Both the position numbers and the translations under genes were made by a program. From Lysobacteraceae bacterium NML91-0213 (GTDB taxonomy: Bacteria > Pseudomonadota > Gammaproteobacteria > Xanthomonadales > Xanthomonadaceae): a stretch of 64,000 bases of DNA. The stretch covers positions 393,078 to 457,077 of the forward strand of contig NWQL01000001.1 of NCBI GenBank assembly GCA_002798175.1, given 5' to 3'. Positions 29,201-40,515 of this stretch are shown one piece after another. Numbering within the stretch: position 1 is the stretch's first letter; every line of letters starts with the position of its first letter. The notes under the pieces are model-generated. The model searched no databases. It saw only the letters and a program-made list of their open reading frames with translations, and was not told the DNA's origin.

Positions 29201-29210
29201 ACGCGTCCCC

Positions 29211-29287
29211 GCCCGAATAGCTCAGCCGGTTAGAGCACTTGACTGTTAATCAGGGGGTCGTTGGTTCGAGTCCAACTTCGGGCGCCA
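29211..29287 (+). tRNA. tRNA-Asn(GTT)
   Basis: Acceptor arms GCCCGAA and TTCGGGC pair, followed by discriminator G and encoded CCA. The anticodon loop CTGTTAA carries GTT, and the T-arm is GGTTCGAGTCC. A strong terminator lies 10 nt after the CCA. Confidence 0.97.
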
Positions 29288-29296
29288 GATGATGTG

Positions 29297-29328
29297 AAAG
29301 GCCGCGGATCTCCGCGGCCTTTTGCTTT
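29297..29328 (+). terminator. Rho-independent terminator after tRNA-Asn
   Basis: AAAGGCCGCGGA and TCCGCGGCCTTT form a 12-bp perfect stem with a 2-nt loop; the tail is T-rich (TTTGCTTTT). Confidence 0.85.
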
Positions 29329-29436
29329 TGGCAAACTCGCGGCCGCTCTGTGCAGGTATCGCGATGCGGCAAGCAGGGCCCTGTGTTGCCGTCGGCCTCA
29401 GCCGTGACACCCGGGCCTACGGCGAAGTGGGCCAGC

Positions 29437-29955
29437 TCAGCGCGGGCAGTCGGTCGGCTTCCGCGGACGCTCGCTGCGCACGCGTCCCAGGTTGTTGACG
29501 ACCACGGTGCCGGCGAGGTGCTCCCCGGCGCACAGCCGCACGGTCTGGTTGCTGTGGGCACTGCGGCCGTCGTGCTGGTAGCGCAGGTAGCGTCGGGTGG
29601 CGGTCACGGTCAGGCCTCGGGGCATGGCTTCGCGGCTGCCGAGGATGTCGGCCGTGTGGTCCGGTTGGCGGTTGCCGTCCGGGTCGAGGAAGAACATCCA
29701 GCCCTGGGTCCAGTCCGAGTCGTCGCGGCAGCGGTGGTCGGTGCTGCGTGGGCAGATCACCAGCTGGCTGCGGCGTGCGATGGCGGTACTGCGGGCGGCG
29801 GCGAGGTCGGCGCTGATGCGATGCATGGCGGTCTGAACGCGCAAGCGGGAGAGGGAGTCGGCGAAGGCCGGCAGGCCGATGGTCAGGGAGACGGCGAGGA
29901 CCGTCAGCACGGTCATCATTTCGATCAGGGTCACGCCCGCATTGCTGCGCTTCAT
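29437..29955 (-). CDS. GspH/FimT-type pseudopilin, isolated copy
   Basis: A 172-aa pseudopilin. The leader MKRSNAG is cleaved before [20 protein letters not shown], and the C-terminal part has the GspH pattern [20 protein letters not shown] and four Cys. It is on the opposite strand to the pilus-tip operon, separated from it by tRNA-Asn, and divergent from uvrB. It may be an extra FimT (FimU-like) that acts with the same pilus or a type II secretion system. Confidence 0.85.
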   Translation of the reverse strand: MKRSNAGVTLIEMMTVLTVLAVSLTIGLPAFADSLSRLRVQTAMHRISADLAAARSTAIARRSQLVICPRSTDHRCRDDSDWTQGWMFFLDPDGNRQPDHTADILGSREAMPRGLTVTATRRYLRYQHDGRSAHSNQTVRLCAGEHLAGTVVVNNLGRVRSERPRKPTDCPR

Positions 29956-30235
29956 CGCACCGGCCTCCATGCCGCGTTGTCGATGGCGGAAGGATGGGGC
30001 GTGTGGCGGGTGCGGCCCATCGGCGCGGAGCGTGGTGTGCTGTAGGAAAAGTGGCCTGGGGCGCCGTCATCCCCCTTCAGGGCATCTTCTCCCGCAGGCG
30101 GGAGAGAGGGGCGATCCCGGCCACGCACGGGTCGCCCACGTCGCTACGTACCGGGCCTTTCCCACATTCCGCTATCGGTCACGTCGCGCTGCGGCACGGG
30201 GCCTAGACTGGTCGCTTTCCGCTGGTCCGTCATCG

Positions 30236-32278
<2,043 letters not shown>

Positions 32279-32287
32279 CGATTCCGC

Positions 32288-32316
32288 TTGCCGGGCGCGC
32301 CGGCCCGGGCTAGAAT
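32288..32316 (+). promoter_or_regulatory. Promoter of tRNA-Val
   Basis: TTGCCG (32288-32293) and TAGAAT (32311-32316) are separated by 17 bp, about 28 nt before the tRNA 5' end. Confidence 0.65.
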
Positions 32317-32344
32317 TCACGGCCTTGCCGGATGGCGAGGCATC

Positions 32345-32419
32345 GGGCGGTTAGCTCAGCGGTAGAGCACTACCTTGACATGGTAGGGGTCACAGGTTCG
32401 AACCCTGTACCGCCCACCA
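32345..32419 (+). tRNA. tRNA-Val(GAC)
   Basis: Acceptor arms GGGCGGT and ACCGCCC pair, then discriminator A and encoded CCA. The anticodon stem ACTACC...GGTAG encloses the loop TTGACAT with anticodon GAC. The T-loop is GGTTCGAACC. Confidence 0.97.
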
Positions 32420-32453
32420 GAAACTGCAGATTCAATGGTGTTTCTGGATCGAG

Positions 32454-32477
32454 ACCCTGGCGCAAGCCGGGGTTTTT
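32454..32477 (+). terminator. Rho-independent terminator after tRNA-Val
   Basis: ACCCTGGC, loop GCAA, GCCGGGGT (one T-G wobble) followed by TTTT. Confidence 0.75.
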
Positions 32478-32570
32478 CGCGTTCCGGGATCGGGATTCCT
32501 GATCACCGCTCGCAGTTCGCCGGTCAGCCCGCAGTCCGCCTCCAACCGACGCGGCCGATAGGATGCAGGG

Positions 32571-33500
32571 ATGCCACGCCCTGCGCTCCCGTTCGCCGCG
32601 CCCGCCGCTGCCGCCATCCGCCGGTGGGTGCTGGGCGTATTCCCCCGCGGGGAGAGCGGTATCGATTACGACCACCCGCCCGGTGATCCCGGTCTGTTTG
32701 GGCCGCAATCGGTGACCTGGCGGGTGCATGCGGATTTCCCCGGCATGCTGGCTGGCGGCCTGTGCGCGCTGATGCTGCAGGCATTGCACCCACGGGCGCT
32801 GGCCGGGGTCTGGGACCATTCGGATTTCCGCGGCGACCTGGTCGGGCGGCTGCGGCGCACGACCGCCTTTGTCGCCGGGACCACCTTCGCCGGCACGGAG
32901 CAGGCGCAGCGCCTGGTCCGCCGGGTCACGGCGATCCACACCCGTGTGCGCGGCGAGACCGCCGACGGGGTTGCCTACGCGGCGGACGATCCGGACCTGC
33001 TGACCTGGGTACATGTCACCGAGGCGTACGCATTCCTGCAGGGCTTCAATGCCTATGCCGGGTTGCCGGGGCCGGCCGGCGTCGGGGACCGCTACTACGA
33101 CGAGACGCGTCGCGTGGCCGAAGCCCTGGGTGCGCGCGATGTGCCCGCGGACGGTGCCCATGTCGCCGCGTACTTCGCACGTGTGCGCCCGGAGCTGTGC
33201 TACGACGCACGCTCGCGCGAGGTGCTGGCGGTGCTGGGCGACGTGCGCCTGCCCGTGCCGGGCGCCACGCTGTCGCGCGAACTGTTCCTGGGCGCCGGTG
33301 CCGCGTTGCTGCCGCCGTGGGCGGAAGCGCTGCTCGGGATCGGGCCGCTGCAGCGGGCGCGCCATCACGCCTGCGCCGGCGCGCTGCGGGCCGCGGCGCC
33401 GCTGTTCCGGATGGCATTGCCGGATGGCGTGGCGCCACGCGCGTGCCGCCGCGTGGGTGTGCCGGTGGAGATCCTGCGCGACTTCCGCGGGGTGCTTTGA
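32571..33500 (+). CDS. Oxygenase MpaB family protein (DUF2236)
   Basis: A 309-aa protein of the MpaB/latex-clearing-protein-like family. The family haem-binding region is visible in LMLQALHPRALAGVWDHSDF and in the later TWVHVTEAYAFLQGF, both holding conserved His. Members bind b-type haem; bacterial roles are mostly unknown. It has its own start shortly after tRNA-Val and converges on regA. Confidence 0.85.
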   Translation: MPRPALPFAAPAAAAIRRWVLGVFPRGESGIDYDHPPGDPGLFGPQSVTWRVHADFPGMLAGGLCALMLQALHPRALAGVWDHSDFRGDLVGRLRRTTAFVAGTTFAGTEQAQRLVRRVTAIHTRVRGETADGVAYAADDPDLLTWVHVTEAYAFLQGFNAYAGLPGPAGVGDRYYDETRRVAEALGARDVPADGAHVAAYFARVRPELCYDARSREVLAVLGDVRLPVPGATLSRELFLGAGAALLPPWAEALLGIGPLQRARHHACAGALRAAAPLFRMALPDGVAPRACRRVGVPVEILRDFRGVL

Positions 33501-33527
33501 ACACGTTCCGCGGGGCGTGCGCGAACC

Positions 33528-34070
33528 TCACTTCACCCGCTGCTTCTCCAGCTTGCGGGCCAGCGTGCGGCGGTGCAGGCCGAGCCGCCGCGCAGCCTCG
33601 GAGATGTTGAAGTTGGTCTCGGCCAGCGTCTCGTGGATGTGTTCCCACTCCAGCGTCTTGATCGAGGTCTTGCGCGCGGTGAGCTCGACATCCACGGTGC
33701 CCTGCGCGCGGTCGAACGCGGCCTCGATGTCGTCGGTGTTCGACGGTTTGGCGAGGTAGTGGCAGGCGCCGAGTTTGATCGCCTCCACCGCGGTGGCGAT
33801 GCTGGCATAACCGGTCAGCACCACGATCAGCATGTCCGGATCGTGCGCATGCAGCGCCTGTACGCAGGCCAGTCCGGAGCTTCCGTTGGCCAGCTTGAGG
33901 TCGACCACCGCATGGGTGGGGCTGAATTGCTGCAGTGCGGCCGGCAGGTCGTCGAGGCTGGCAGCGGAGCGCACGGCATAACCGCGGCGCTGGAAGGAAC
34001 GGGCGAGCGTGCGCGCGAACGCGGCATCGTCCTCGACGACCAGCAACCTGCGCGTGGAGTCATTCGTCAT
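33528..34070 (-). CDS. regA: Redox response regulator RegA/PrrA family
   Basis: A 180-aa regulator. The receiver domain (1-120) has the acidic pair ED-D at 13-15, phospho-acceptor Asp57 (AVVDLKL), Thr86 (VLTGYAS) and Lys108. The C-terminal Fis-type helix-turn-helix is NISEAARRLGLHRRTLARKL, nearly identical to RegA/PrrA/ActR. The pair globally controls respiration in response to redox state. The start overlaps the regB stop by 11 nt. Confidence 0.93.
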   Translation of the reverse strand: MTNDSTRRLLVVEDDAAFARTLARSFQRRGYAVRSAASLDDLPAALQQFSPTHAVVDLKLANGSSGLACVQALHAHDPDMLIVVLTGYASIATAVEAIKLGACHYLAKPSNTDDIEAAFDRAQGTVDVELTARKTSIKTLEWEHIHETLAETNFNISEAARRLGLHRRTLARKLEKQRVK

Positions 34071-35409
34071 CGGTGTCCTGCTCCTCGAGGGCCAGTGCCG
34101 ACAGCGGCAGCACCATCGTCACCACGGCGCCGCCCATCGGGCGATTGCGGGCGGACAGCCGCCCACCGAGTGTACGGGCCACGTTGACCGACAGGAACAG
34201 GCCCAGCCCGCGGCCCGGTTCACCCTTGCTGGAGTTGTACGGCGTGCCCAGGCGTTCGAGGATCGCGGCGTCGAAACCGCTGCCGGAGTCGGCGACCTCG
34301 ATCACCAGTTCGTTGCCGAGGCAGACCACGTCCAGCACGACGTGATCCGGCGAGGCCTCCAGCGCGTTGTCGAGCACGTTGAAGACCATCTGCCGCAGCC
34401 CGGGCTCGGACACCAGCGGCGGATCCTCGTCGCAGCGGTTGCGGTACTCGAAGTGGCGCACCGGCCGCGAGCGTTCCCATTCCGCGGCCATGTCGTCGAG
34501 GAACGCATGCAGCGTGGTCTCGCGTGGGGCCTCGCCACGCATCTCGCCGGCCGAAAGCAGGATGTTGGTGACGATCGCCTTGCAGCGCAGCACCTGCGCT
34601 TCCATCTCCGCAACGTCCTCGCGCAGTTCCGGCTCGGATGCGAACAGCGGCAGGCGCTGCCAGTCGCGCAGGATCACCGCCAGCGTCGACAGCGGGGTGC
34701 CGAGCTCATGCGCCGCACCACTGGCGAGCAGGCCCATCCGTACGATGTGCTCTTCCTCCGCCGCGCGCTGGCGCAGCGCGGCCAGGCGTGCCGCGCGCTC
34801 GCGCAGGATGCGTTCGATCCGCGCCACGAACACCACCAGCAGCGCGGCCATCAGCCCGAAACACACCAGCAGCCCCTGCACGTACGGGTCCGCAAGGCCA
34901 TCGGCAGGATCGACTGGAATCCGGGTGGGGCCGGGAAACACCACCAGCAGCACCACGCCCAGCGCGGTCGCGGCCGCCACCAGCCAGGTGTACGGGGAGC
35001 GCAGCAGCACCGCGCCCAGTGCCACCTGCAACAGGTACAGGAACAGGAACGGGTTGCTGAGCCCGCCACTGAGATGCAGCTGCACGGTCAGCGAGGCCAC
35101 GTCCACCAGCAACGCCACCAGCAGCGCGAGGCCGGTGATCCGGCTGCGGCCGTGCCACCACGCCAGGCTGAGCAGGTTGAAGACCACCAGCACGCCGAGC
35201 ACCGCGAACATCGCCTGCAGCGGCAGCGTGATTCCGTATCCGAAGTGCACGACCAGGATCGCAGCCACCTGGCCGAAGGTGGCGATCCAGCGCAGCTGGA
35301 TCAGCTGCTGCATGCTGCGCAGCCCGGCGTGGTCGGGGGTGCCGGTCAGGCCGGTGGGGCCGGGCAGGAGGTCCGCGACCGCGTCACCGGCCCGTGCGCG
35401 GTCGGACAT
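34060..35409 (-). CDS. regB: Redox sensor histidine kinase RegB/PrrB family
   Basis: A 449-aa kinase with six N-terminal membrane helices. The ubiquinone-linked heptapeptide GGLSNPF (115-121) lies in the membrane part; the H-box is GAAHELGTPLSTL (His234), and the redox Cys of RegB corresponds to Cys276 (LRCKAIVTNIL). Kinase boxes NALEASPDHV and GRGLGLFLSVNVA follow. Both known redox inputs of RegB (quinone and cysteine) thus appear conserved. It starts inside the 3' end of the SURF1 gene. Confidence 0.93.
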   Translation of the reverse strand: MSDRARAGDAVADLLPGPTGLTGTPDHAGLRSMQQLIQLRWIATFGQVAAILVVHFGYGITLPLQAMFAVLGVLVVFNLLSLAWWHGRSRITGLALLVALLVDVASLTVQLHLSGGLSNPFLFLYLLQVALGAVLLRSPYTWLVAAATALGVVLLVVFPGPTRIPVDPADGLADPYVQGLLVCFGLMAALLVVFVARIERILRERAARLAALRQRAAEEEHIVRMGLLASGAAHELGTPLSTLAVILRDWQRLPLFASEPELREDVAEMEAQVLRCKAIVTNILLSAGEMRGEAPRETTLHAFLDDMAAEWERSRPVRHFEYRNRCDEDPPLVSEPGLRQMVFNVLDNALEASPDHVVLDVVCLGNELVIEVADSGSGFDAAILERLGTPYNSSKGEPGRGLGLFLSVNVARTLGGRLSARNRPMGGAVVTMVLPLSALALEEQDTDDE

Positions 35410-36187
35410 CGGGAGACTCCTCGGAAGACTGCCCGCGATGGTGCCGGAAACGGCGCTCCAGCACGAACAGGCAGGCACCCGCGACCAGCGTCAGCACTGC
35501 CATCGCGAACCAGGTCAGTGCGTACTGGAGGTGGTGGTCGCGGAATTTCACCACCGTCATGCCGCCGCGCGGCCAGCCGGCCCGCGACGGATCATGCGCG
35601 GCGTCGATGAAGTATGGGGCGACGCGCCCCGCAGGCAGGCCGCGCGAGGCGGCGATGGCGGCGACGTCGCGCGAGTGCCAGCGGTCCGCGGCGGCGTCGT
35701 TCTCGCGCAGGAAGCCACCGCCGACCTCGGGCAGGCGCAGCAGGCCGGTCACCTCGGCGGGGCCCGGAATTGGCGGCGCCACGTCTGCCCCGGTGGGCAC
35801 GAATCCGCGGTTGATCAGCACGATGTCGCCGGACGTGGTCTCCAGTGGCGACAGCTGCCACCAGCCGGCGCCCAGCCCGGTCACCGCCTGCGTGCGCGCA
35901 GGTGCGACGTCGAGCCACGTCCCGCGCAGGTGCACGTGGCGGTACTCGTCCTCTTCGGCGGTGATCGAGGCCCAGCGTGCGCGCGCTGGCGGATCGACCG
36001 GATCGGCCTGCACCCGGGCATCGACGCGGGCGATCAGCGCGTCCTTCCAGGCCATGCGCTGCAACTGCCAGGTGCCCAGCGCGACGAAGCAGAAAAAAGC
36101 CGCCGCAAGTGCGGCGGCGAAGACGATGCGAAGCACCGGCCGCCGTGACCGCGGAGTTGCGGCGGTGGCGGCCGGGGTCGGGCTCAT
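35384..36187 (-). CDS. SURF1 family oxidase assembly protein
   Basis: A 267-aa protein with one N-terminal and one C-terminal membrane helix (FAAALAAAFFCFVALGTWQLQRM and FAMAVLTLVAGACLFVLE) flanking a periplasmic domain, with the SURF1 signatures LGTWQLQRMAWK, LINRGFVP and HLQYALTWFAMA. SURF1 helps deliver haem to oxidase subunit I. It occupies the place that cyoE has in E. coli cyo operons, so it is probably a quinol-oxidase type (Surf1q). It is coupled to cyoD by ATGA. Confidence 0.9.
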   Translation of the reverse strand: MSPTPAATAATPRSRRPVLRIVFAAALAAAFFCFVALGTWQLQRMAWKDALIARVDARVQADPVDPPARARWASITAEEDEYRHVHLRGTWLDVAPARTQAVTGLGAGWWQLSPLETTSGDIVLINRGFVPTGADVAPPIPGPAEVTGLLRLPEVGGGFLRENDAAADRWHSRDVAAIAASRGLPAGRVAPYFIDAAHDPSRAGWPRGGMTVVKFRDHHLQYALTWFAMAVLTLVAGACLFVLERRFRHHRGQSSEESPDVRPRTGR

Positions 36188-36600
36188 TGCAGGTTCCGCA
36201 GCATCTCTTCCATGTCGTGCGGGCCCGGCATCATGTTGGTGTTCATGTGGTGCATGACCCACAACGACCCGGCAAGCACGATCACCACCAGCACCAGGGT
36301 GAAGATCAGCGCCAGCATGTTCCAGCCGCCTTCCGACTTCGGATTCATGTGCAGGAAGTAGATCATGTGCACGACCACCTGCACGGCGGCGAAGCCGAGC
36401 AGCACCACCGAGGTGACGGTGGCATTGGGCAGCACGTCGGCCATCACCAGCCAGAACGGGATCACGGTGAGGATCACCGACAGCACGAAGCCGGTGAGGT
36501 ACTCCCTGGCGGAGACGTGCGGGATGCCGTCCTCGAGGTGGTTCTCGGGCGGATCCAGGGTGCCGTGGTCGCTTCCGGCGTGACCGCTCTTGCCACTCAT
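36184..36600 (-). CDS. cyoD: Cytochrome o ubiquinol oxidase subunit IV
   Basis: A 138-aa protein with three membrane helices and the CyoD pattern [42 protein letters not shown]. It stabilises the copper/haem core of the bo-type oxidase. It overlaps cyoC and the SURF1 gene by ATGA at both ends. Confidence 0.95.
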   Translation of the reverse strand: MSGKSGHAGSDHGTLDPPENHLEDGIPHVSAREYLTGFVLSVILTVIPFWLVMADVLPNATVTSVVLLGFAAVQVVVHMIYFLHMNPKSEGGWNMLALIFTLVLVVIVLAGSLWVMHHMNTNMMPGPHDMEEMLRNLQ

Positions 36601-37226
36601 GGCAGCACTCCCATCAGGTAGACGAAGGTGAAGACGCCGATCCAGACGACGTCGAGGAAATGCCAGAACAGCGACAGGCAGGCGATGCGCCGGGTATTGG
36701 CGCGGGTCAGCCCGTGCTTGTTGACCTGCACGCACAGCACCACCAGCCAGATCACGCCGAACAGCACGTGGATGCCGTGGGTGCCGACGAGGGCGAAGAA
36801 CGCCGACAGGAACGCGCTGCGCTGCGGGCCCGCGCCCAGCGAGATCAGGTGCCAGAACTCGTAGAGCTCGATCGCCAGGAACGCGGCGCCGAGCACGCCG
36901 GTGGCGGCCAGCCAGCCGATCACCGCCTTCGACTGCCGGCGCTGCATCGCGATCATCGCGAAGCCGTAGGTGATCGACGACACCAGCAGGATCGCGGTGT
37001 TGGCGGCGATCAGCCGTAGGTCGAACAGGTCGGCCCCGGAAGGGCCTGCCGCGTACGAGCGCCCCAGCACGCCATAGGTGGCGAAGAGGCTGGCGAAGAT
37101 CATCAGGTCGCTGAGCAGGTAGATCCAGAAGCCCAGCAACGTGCCGTTCTCGGGATGGTGCTTGTTGCCCGTATCGAGGAAGACCGGCGAGCCGTCCTCA
37201 CGGGTCATGGCGATGGATTCAGACAT
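36597..37226 (-). CDS. cyoC: Cytochrome o ubiquinol oxidase subunit III
   Basis: A 209-aa protein with five membrane helices and CyoC features [20 protein letters not shown] near the start and [19 protein letters not shown] at the end. It is a haem-copper oxidase subunit III that supports the proton pump. It overlaps cyoB by 8 nt and cyoD by 4 nt. Confidence 0.96.
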   Translation of the reverse strand: MSESIAMTREDGSPVFLDTGNKHHPENGTLLGFWIYLLSDLMIFASLFATYGVLGRSYAAGPSGADLFDLRLIAANTAILLVSSITYGFAMIAMQRRQSKAVIGWLAATGVLGAAFLAIELYEFWHLISLGAGPQRSAFLSAFFALVGTHGIHVLFGVIWLVVLCVQVNKHGLTRANTRRIACLSLFWHFLDVVWIGVFTFVYLMGVLP

Positions 37227-39231
37227 GGACGTTCTTCAGTTGCTCGGTACGTGCGTGCTCGGTGGCCGCGACCTCGTCGGCGGGGATATGGAAATCGCGG
37301 TCGTAGTTGAAGCTGTGCCAGATCGCGTAGGCCACTATGGCCACGAAGCTCACTGACGCCAGCCACCAGATGTGCCAGATCAGGCCGAAGCCGCACACCG
37401 TGGCCAGCACCGACAGCACGATGCCGGCGGGGGTGTTCTTCGGCATGTGGATCGGCGTGAACCCGCTGGTCGGGCGCTTGAAGCCGCGCTCCTTCATGTC
37501 GGTCCAGGCGTCGTTGTCATGCACGACCGGGGTGAACGCGAAGTTGTAGTCCGGCGGCGGCGACGAGGTCGACCACTCCAGCGTGCGGCCGTCCCACGGG
37601 TCGCCGGTGACGTCTCGCAGCTGCTCGCGCTTGCGGAAGCTCACGTAGATGCAGATCAGGAAGCAGGCGATGCCGAGTGCGATCAGCACCGCACCGACCA
37701 GCGCGATCTGGAACCAGATCTGGTACGACGGATCCTCGAAATGGCTCAGGCGGCGGGTGACGCCCATCAGGCCAAGGATGTAGATCGGGGTGAACGCGAC
37801 CCAGTAGCCGGACAGCCAGAACCAGAACGACAGCTTGCCCCAGAAGTCGTCGAGCTTGAAACCGAAGGCCTTCGGGAACCAGTGGGTCATCGCCGCGAAC
37901 AGGCCGAACACCACGCCGCCGATGATCACGTTGTGGAAGTGCGCGACCAGGAACAGCGAGTTGTGCAGCACGAAGTCGGCCGGCGGCACCGCCAGCAGCA
38001 CGCCGGTCATGCCGCCCACCACGAACGTCACCATGAAGCCGATCGTCCACAGCATCGGCACTTCGAAGCGGATGCGCCCGCGGTACATGGTGAACAGCCA
38101 GTTGAAGATCTTCGCGCCGGTGGGGATCGAGATGATCATCGTGGTGATGCCGAAGAACGAGTTGACGCTCGCGCCCGACCCCATGGTGAAGAAGTGGTGC
38201 AGCCACACCAGGTACGACAGCACCGTGATGCAGACCGTCGCGTAGACCATCGACGAGTAGCCGAACAGGCGCTTGCCCGAATAGGTGGACACCACCTCGG
38301 AGAACACGCCGAACAGCGGCAGGATCAGGATGTAGACCTCCGGGTGGCCCCAGATCCAGATCAGGTTCACGTACATCATGGCGTTGCCGCCAAGGTCGGA
38401 CGTAAAGAAGTTGGTGCCTAGGTAACGGTCCAGCGTGAGCATGCCCAGCACCGCGGTGAGCACCGGGAACGACGCCACGATCAGCACGTTGGCGCACAGC
38501 GAGGTCCAGGTGAACACCGGCATCTTCATCATGTCCATGCCCGGTGCACGCATCTTGATGATGGTCACCAGCAGGTTCACGCCCGACAGCAACGTGCCTA
38601 CGCCTGCGATCTGCAACGCCCACAGGTAGTAGTCCATGCCCACACCCGGACTGAAGCCGATCCCCGACAGCGGCGGGTAGGCCAGCCAGCCCGTGGCGGC
38701 GAATTCGCCCAGGAACAGCGACAGCATCACCAGCATCGCGCCGGCGGTGGTCATCCAGAACGAGAAGTTGTTGAGGAAGGGGAACGCCACGTCGCGCGCG
38801 CCGATCTGCAGCGGGACGAGGTAGTTCATCAGGCCGGTGATCAGCGGCATCGCCACGAAGAAGATCATGATCACGCCGTGGGCGGTGAAGATCTGATCGT
38901 AGTGGTGCGGTGGCAGGTAGCCGAGGTTGTCACCGAAGGCCATCGCCTGCTGGATGCGCATCATCAGCGCATCGGCGAAGCCGCGCAGCAGCATCACCAG
39001 GCCCAGCACCATGTACATGATGCCGATCTTCTTGTGGTCGATGCTGGTGAACCAGTCCTTCCACAACGTACCCCACAGGCGGTACCTGGTGATCACCGCG
39101 AGCAGCGCGAGGCCGGCGACCGCGGTGCCGACGAAGGCGGCCATGACGATGGGGTCGTGCAGCATGGGGATCGATTCCCATGACAGGCGACCGAAGAGGG
39201 GGGAATGGGGCAAACCGTGTTCAGGGGACAT
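37219..39231 (-). CDS. cyoB: Cytochrome o ubiquinol oxidase subunit I
   Basis: A 670-aa haem-copper oxidase with about 15 membrane helices. Low-spin haem ligand region [10 protein letters not shown], the CuB/active-site Tyr motif [12 protein letters not shown], the His pair WLHHFFTMG and the proton-channel segments are present. It reduces oxygen to water using ubiquinol and pumps protons. The N-terminus ([11 protein letters not shown]) fits CyoB-type proteins. It is second in cyoABCD. Confidence 0.97.
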   Translation of the reverse strand: MSPEHGLPHSPLFGRLSWESIPMLHDPIVMAAFVGTAVAGLALLAVITRYRLWGTLWKDWFTSIDHKKIGIMYMVLGLVMLLRGFADALMMRIQQAMAFGDNLGYLPPHHYDQIFTAHGVIMIFFVAMPLITGLMNYLVPLQIGARDVAFPFLNNFSFWMTTAGAMLVMLSLFLGEFAATGWLAYPPLSGIGFSPGVGMDYYLWALQIAGVGTLLSGVNLLVTIIKMRAPGMDMMKMPVFTWTSLCANVLIVASFPVLTAVLGMLTLDRYLGTNFFTSDLGGNAMMYVNLIWIWGHPEVYILILPLFGVFSEVVSTYSGKRLFGYSSMVYATVCITVLSYLVWLHHFFTMGSGASVNSFFGITTMIISIPTGAKIFNWLFTMYRGRIRFEVPMLWTIGFMVTFVVGGMTGVLLAVPPADFVLHNSLFLVAHFHNVIIGGVVFGLFAAMTHWFPKAFGFKLDDFWGKLSFWFWLSGYWVAFTPIYILGLMGVTRRLSHFEDPSYQIWFQIALVGAVLIALGIACFLICIYVSFRKREQLRDVTGDPWDGRTLEWSTSSPPPDYNFAFTPVVHDNDAWTDMKERGFKRPTSGFTPIHMPKNTPAGIVLSVLATVCGFGLIWHIWWLASVSFVAIVAYAIWHSFNYDRDFHIPADEVAATEHARTEQLKNVHV

Positions 39232-39273
39232 CTGGAGTTTCCGGAAGAACGCGATGAAGCGGTGGCGCAGGCG

Positions 39274-40335
39274 TCAGGGCGCCTGCAGGCCACCGACGAC
39301 GGACGACAGCAGCGGAGCAACGGTTTCCACCGTGCACACGCCGGCGGAGATGTACGGGCCATTGCGGGCATCGCCCTGGCGGGGCAGGGCCAGCGCATCA
39401 AGGCCGCGCAGGCCCATGCCACCGGCGGAATCGAGCGCCATCATCTGGTCCATGCACAGGCGGTCGATGTCCACGCAGCGGTTGACGACCATGTCGAACA
39501 TGCCGTCCTCGACGTTTGCGTAGTAGCGCACGGGCTCACGCTGGCTGGGCTTTTCCAGCGCGAGGTATTCGTCGCGCGTCAGCGCGTGGCCACTGCTGCG
39601 GGCCTTCGCGATCCAGCCGTCGAAATCGGCATCGGCCATGCCGTGGAAGCGGAAGCGCATGTGCGAGAAGCCGGCGCCGCTGTAGTTCGACGAGAAGCCC
39701 GCGTAATCACCCGGCTCGTTCATCACCGCATGCAGCGTGCTCTCCATGCCCGGCATGCCGTAGATCATGCCGGCCAGCGCGGGCACGTAGAACGCGTTCA
39801 TGACCGACGACGCCGTGATGCTGAAGCGGATCGGGCGATCCACCGGCGCGGCCGCCTCGTTGACGACCGCGACGCCGTATTCCGGATAGATGAACAGCCA
39901 CTTCCAGTCCAGGGCGACCACCTGGATCTCCAGCGGCTCGACGCCCTCGGGCACCGGGCGGTTGGCATCCAGACGTTCGAGCGGGCGGTAGGGGTCCAGC
40001 AGGTGCGTGCTGATCCAGGTGATCGCGCCGAGCGCGATGATGATCAGCAGCGGCACGCCCCAGATCACCAGCTCGAGCTGGGTGGAATGGTCCCAGTCCG
40101 GGGTGTACTTGGCCTTGCGGTTGGACGCGCGGTAACGCCACGCGAACACGAACGTGAGGATGATCACCGGTACGATGACGATGAGCATCAGCACCGTCGC
40201 AACGACGATCAGGTTGCCCTGTTGCGCCGCCACGTCGCCGGGCGGGGAGAGCAGCAGCAGGGAGTTGCAGCCTGAAAGCAGAGCGGCGAGCCCGAAGGCG
40301 GCGGCGATGCGCAGGATGGATCGGAAACGGGTCAT
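39274..40335 (-). CDS. cyoA: Cytochrome o ubiquinol oxidase subunit II
   Basis: A 353-aa lipoprotein (lipobox LLSGC at about 27) with two membrane helices and a cupredoxin-like periplasmic domain lacking CuA ligands, as in quinol oxidases (ALDWKWLFIYPEYGVAVVNE, SSVMNAFYVPALAGMIYGMPGM). It is longer than E. coli CyoA because of a C-terminal tail with four Cys. It heads the cyoABCD-SURF1-regBA operon; the 180-bp region shared with the divergent MFS gene should hold the promoters, but I see no convincing -35. Confidence 0.95.
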   Translation of the reverse strand: MTRFRSILRIAAAFGLAALLSGCNSLLLLSPPGDVAAQQGNLIVVATVLMLIVIVPVIILTFVFAWRYRASNRKAKYTPDWDHSTQLELVIWGVPLLIIIALGAITWISTHLLDPYRPLERLDANRPVPEGVEPLEIQVVALDWKWLFIYPEYGVAVVNEAAAPVDRPIRFSITASSVMNAFYVPALAGMIYGMPGMESTLHAVMNEPGDYAGFSSNYSGAGFSHMRFRFHGMADADFDGWIAKARSSGHALTRDEYLALEKPSQREPVRYYANVEDGMFDMVVNRCVDIDRLCMDQMMALDSAGGMGLRGLDALALPRQGDARNGPYISAGVCTVETVAPLLSSVVGGLQAP

Positions 40336-40515
40336 GAGGGTTCTACGGCCGGGTGACACGAGCCGGCCACTCTAGTCCGGCGCACCCGCGTCGGCGATTG
40401 GACGTTTTGTCCCATCGCGTCCTACCGGCAAGGCTGCGAAACTTGCCGATGCTGGCGGGACTGCATCCGAGCGGTCCCGCGCTCCCCCCGTTCCATATCT
40501 GCGAGCAGAACGTCG

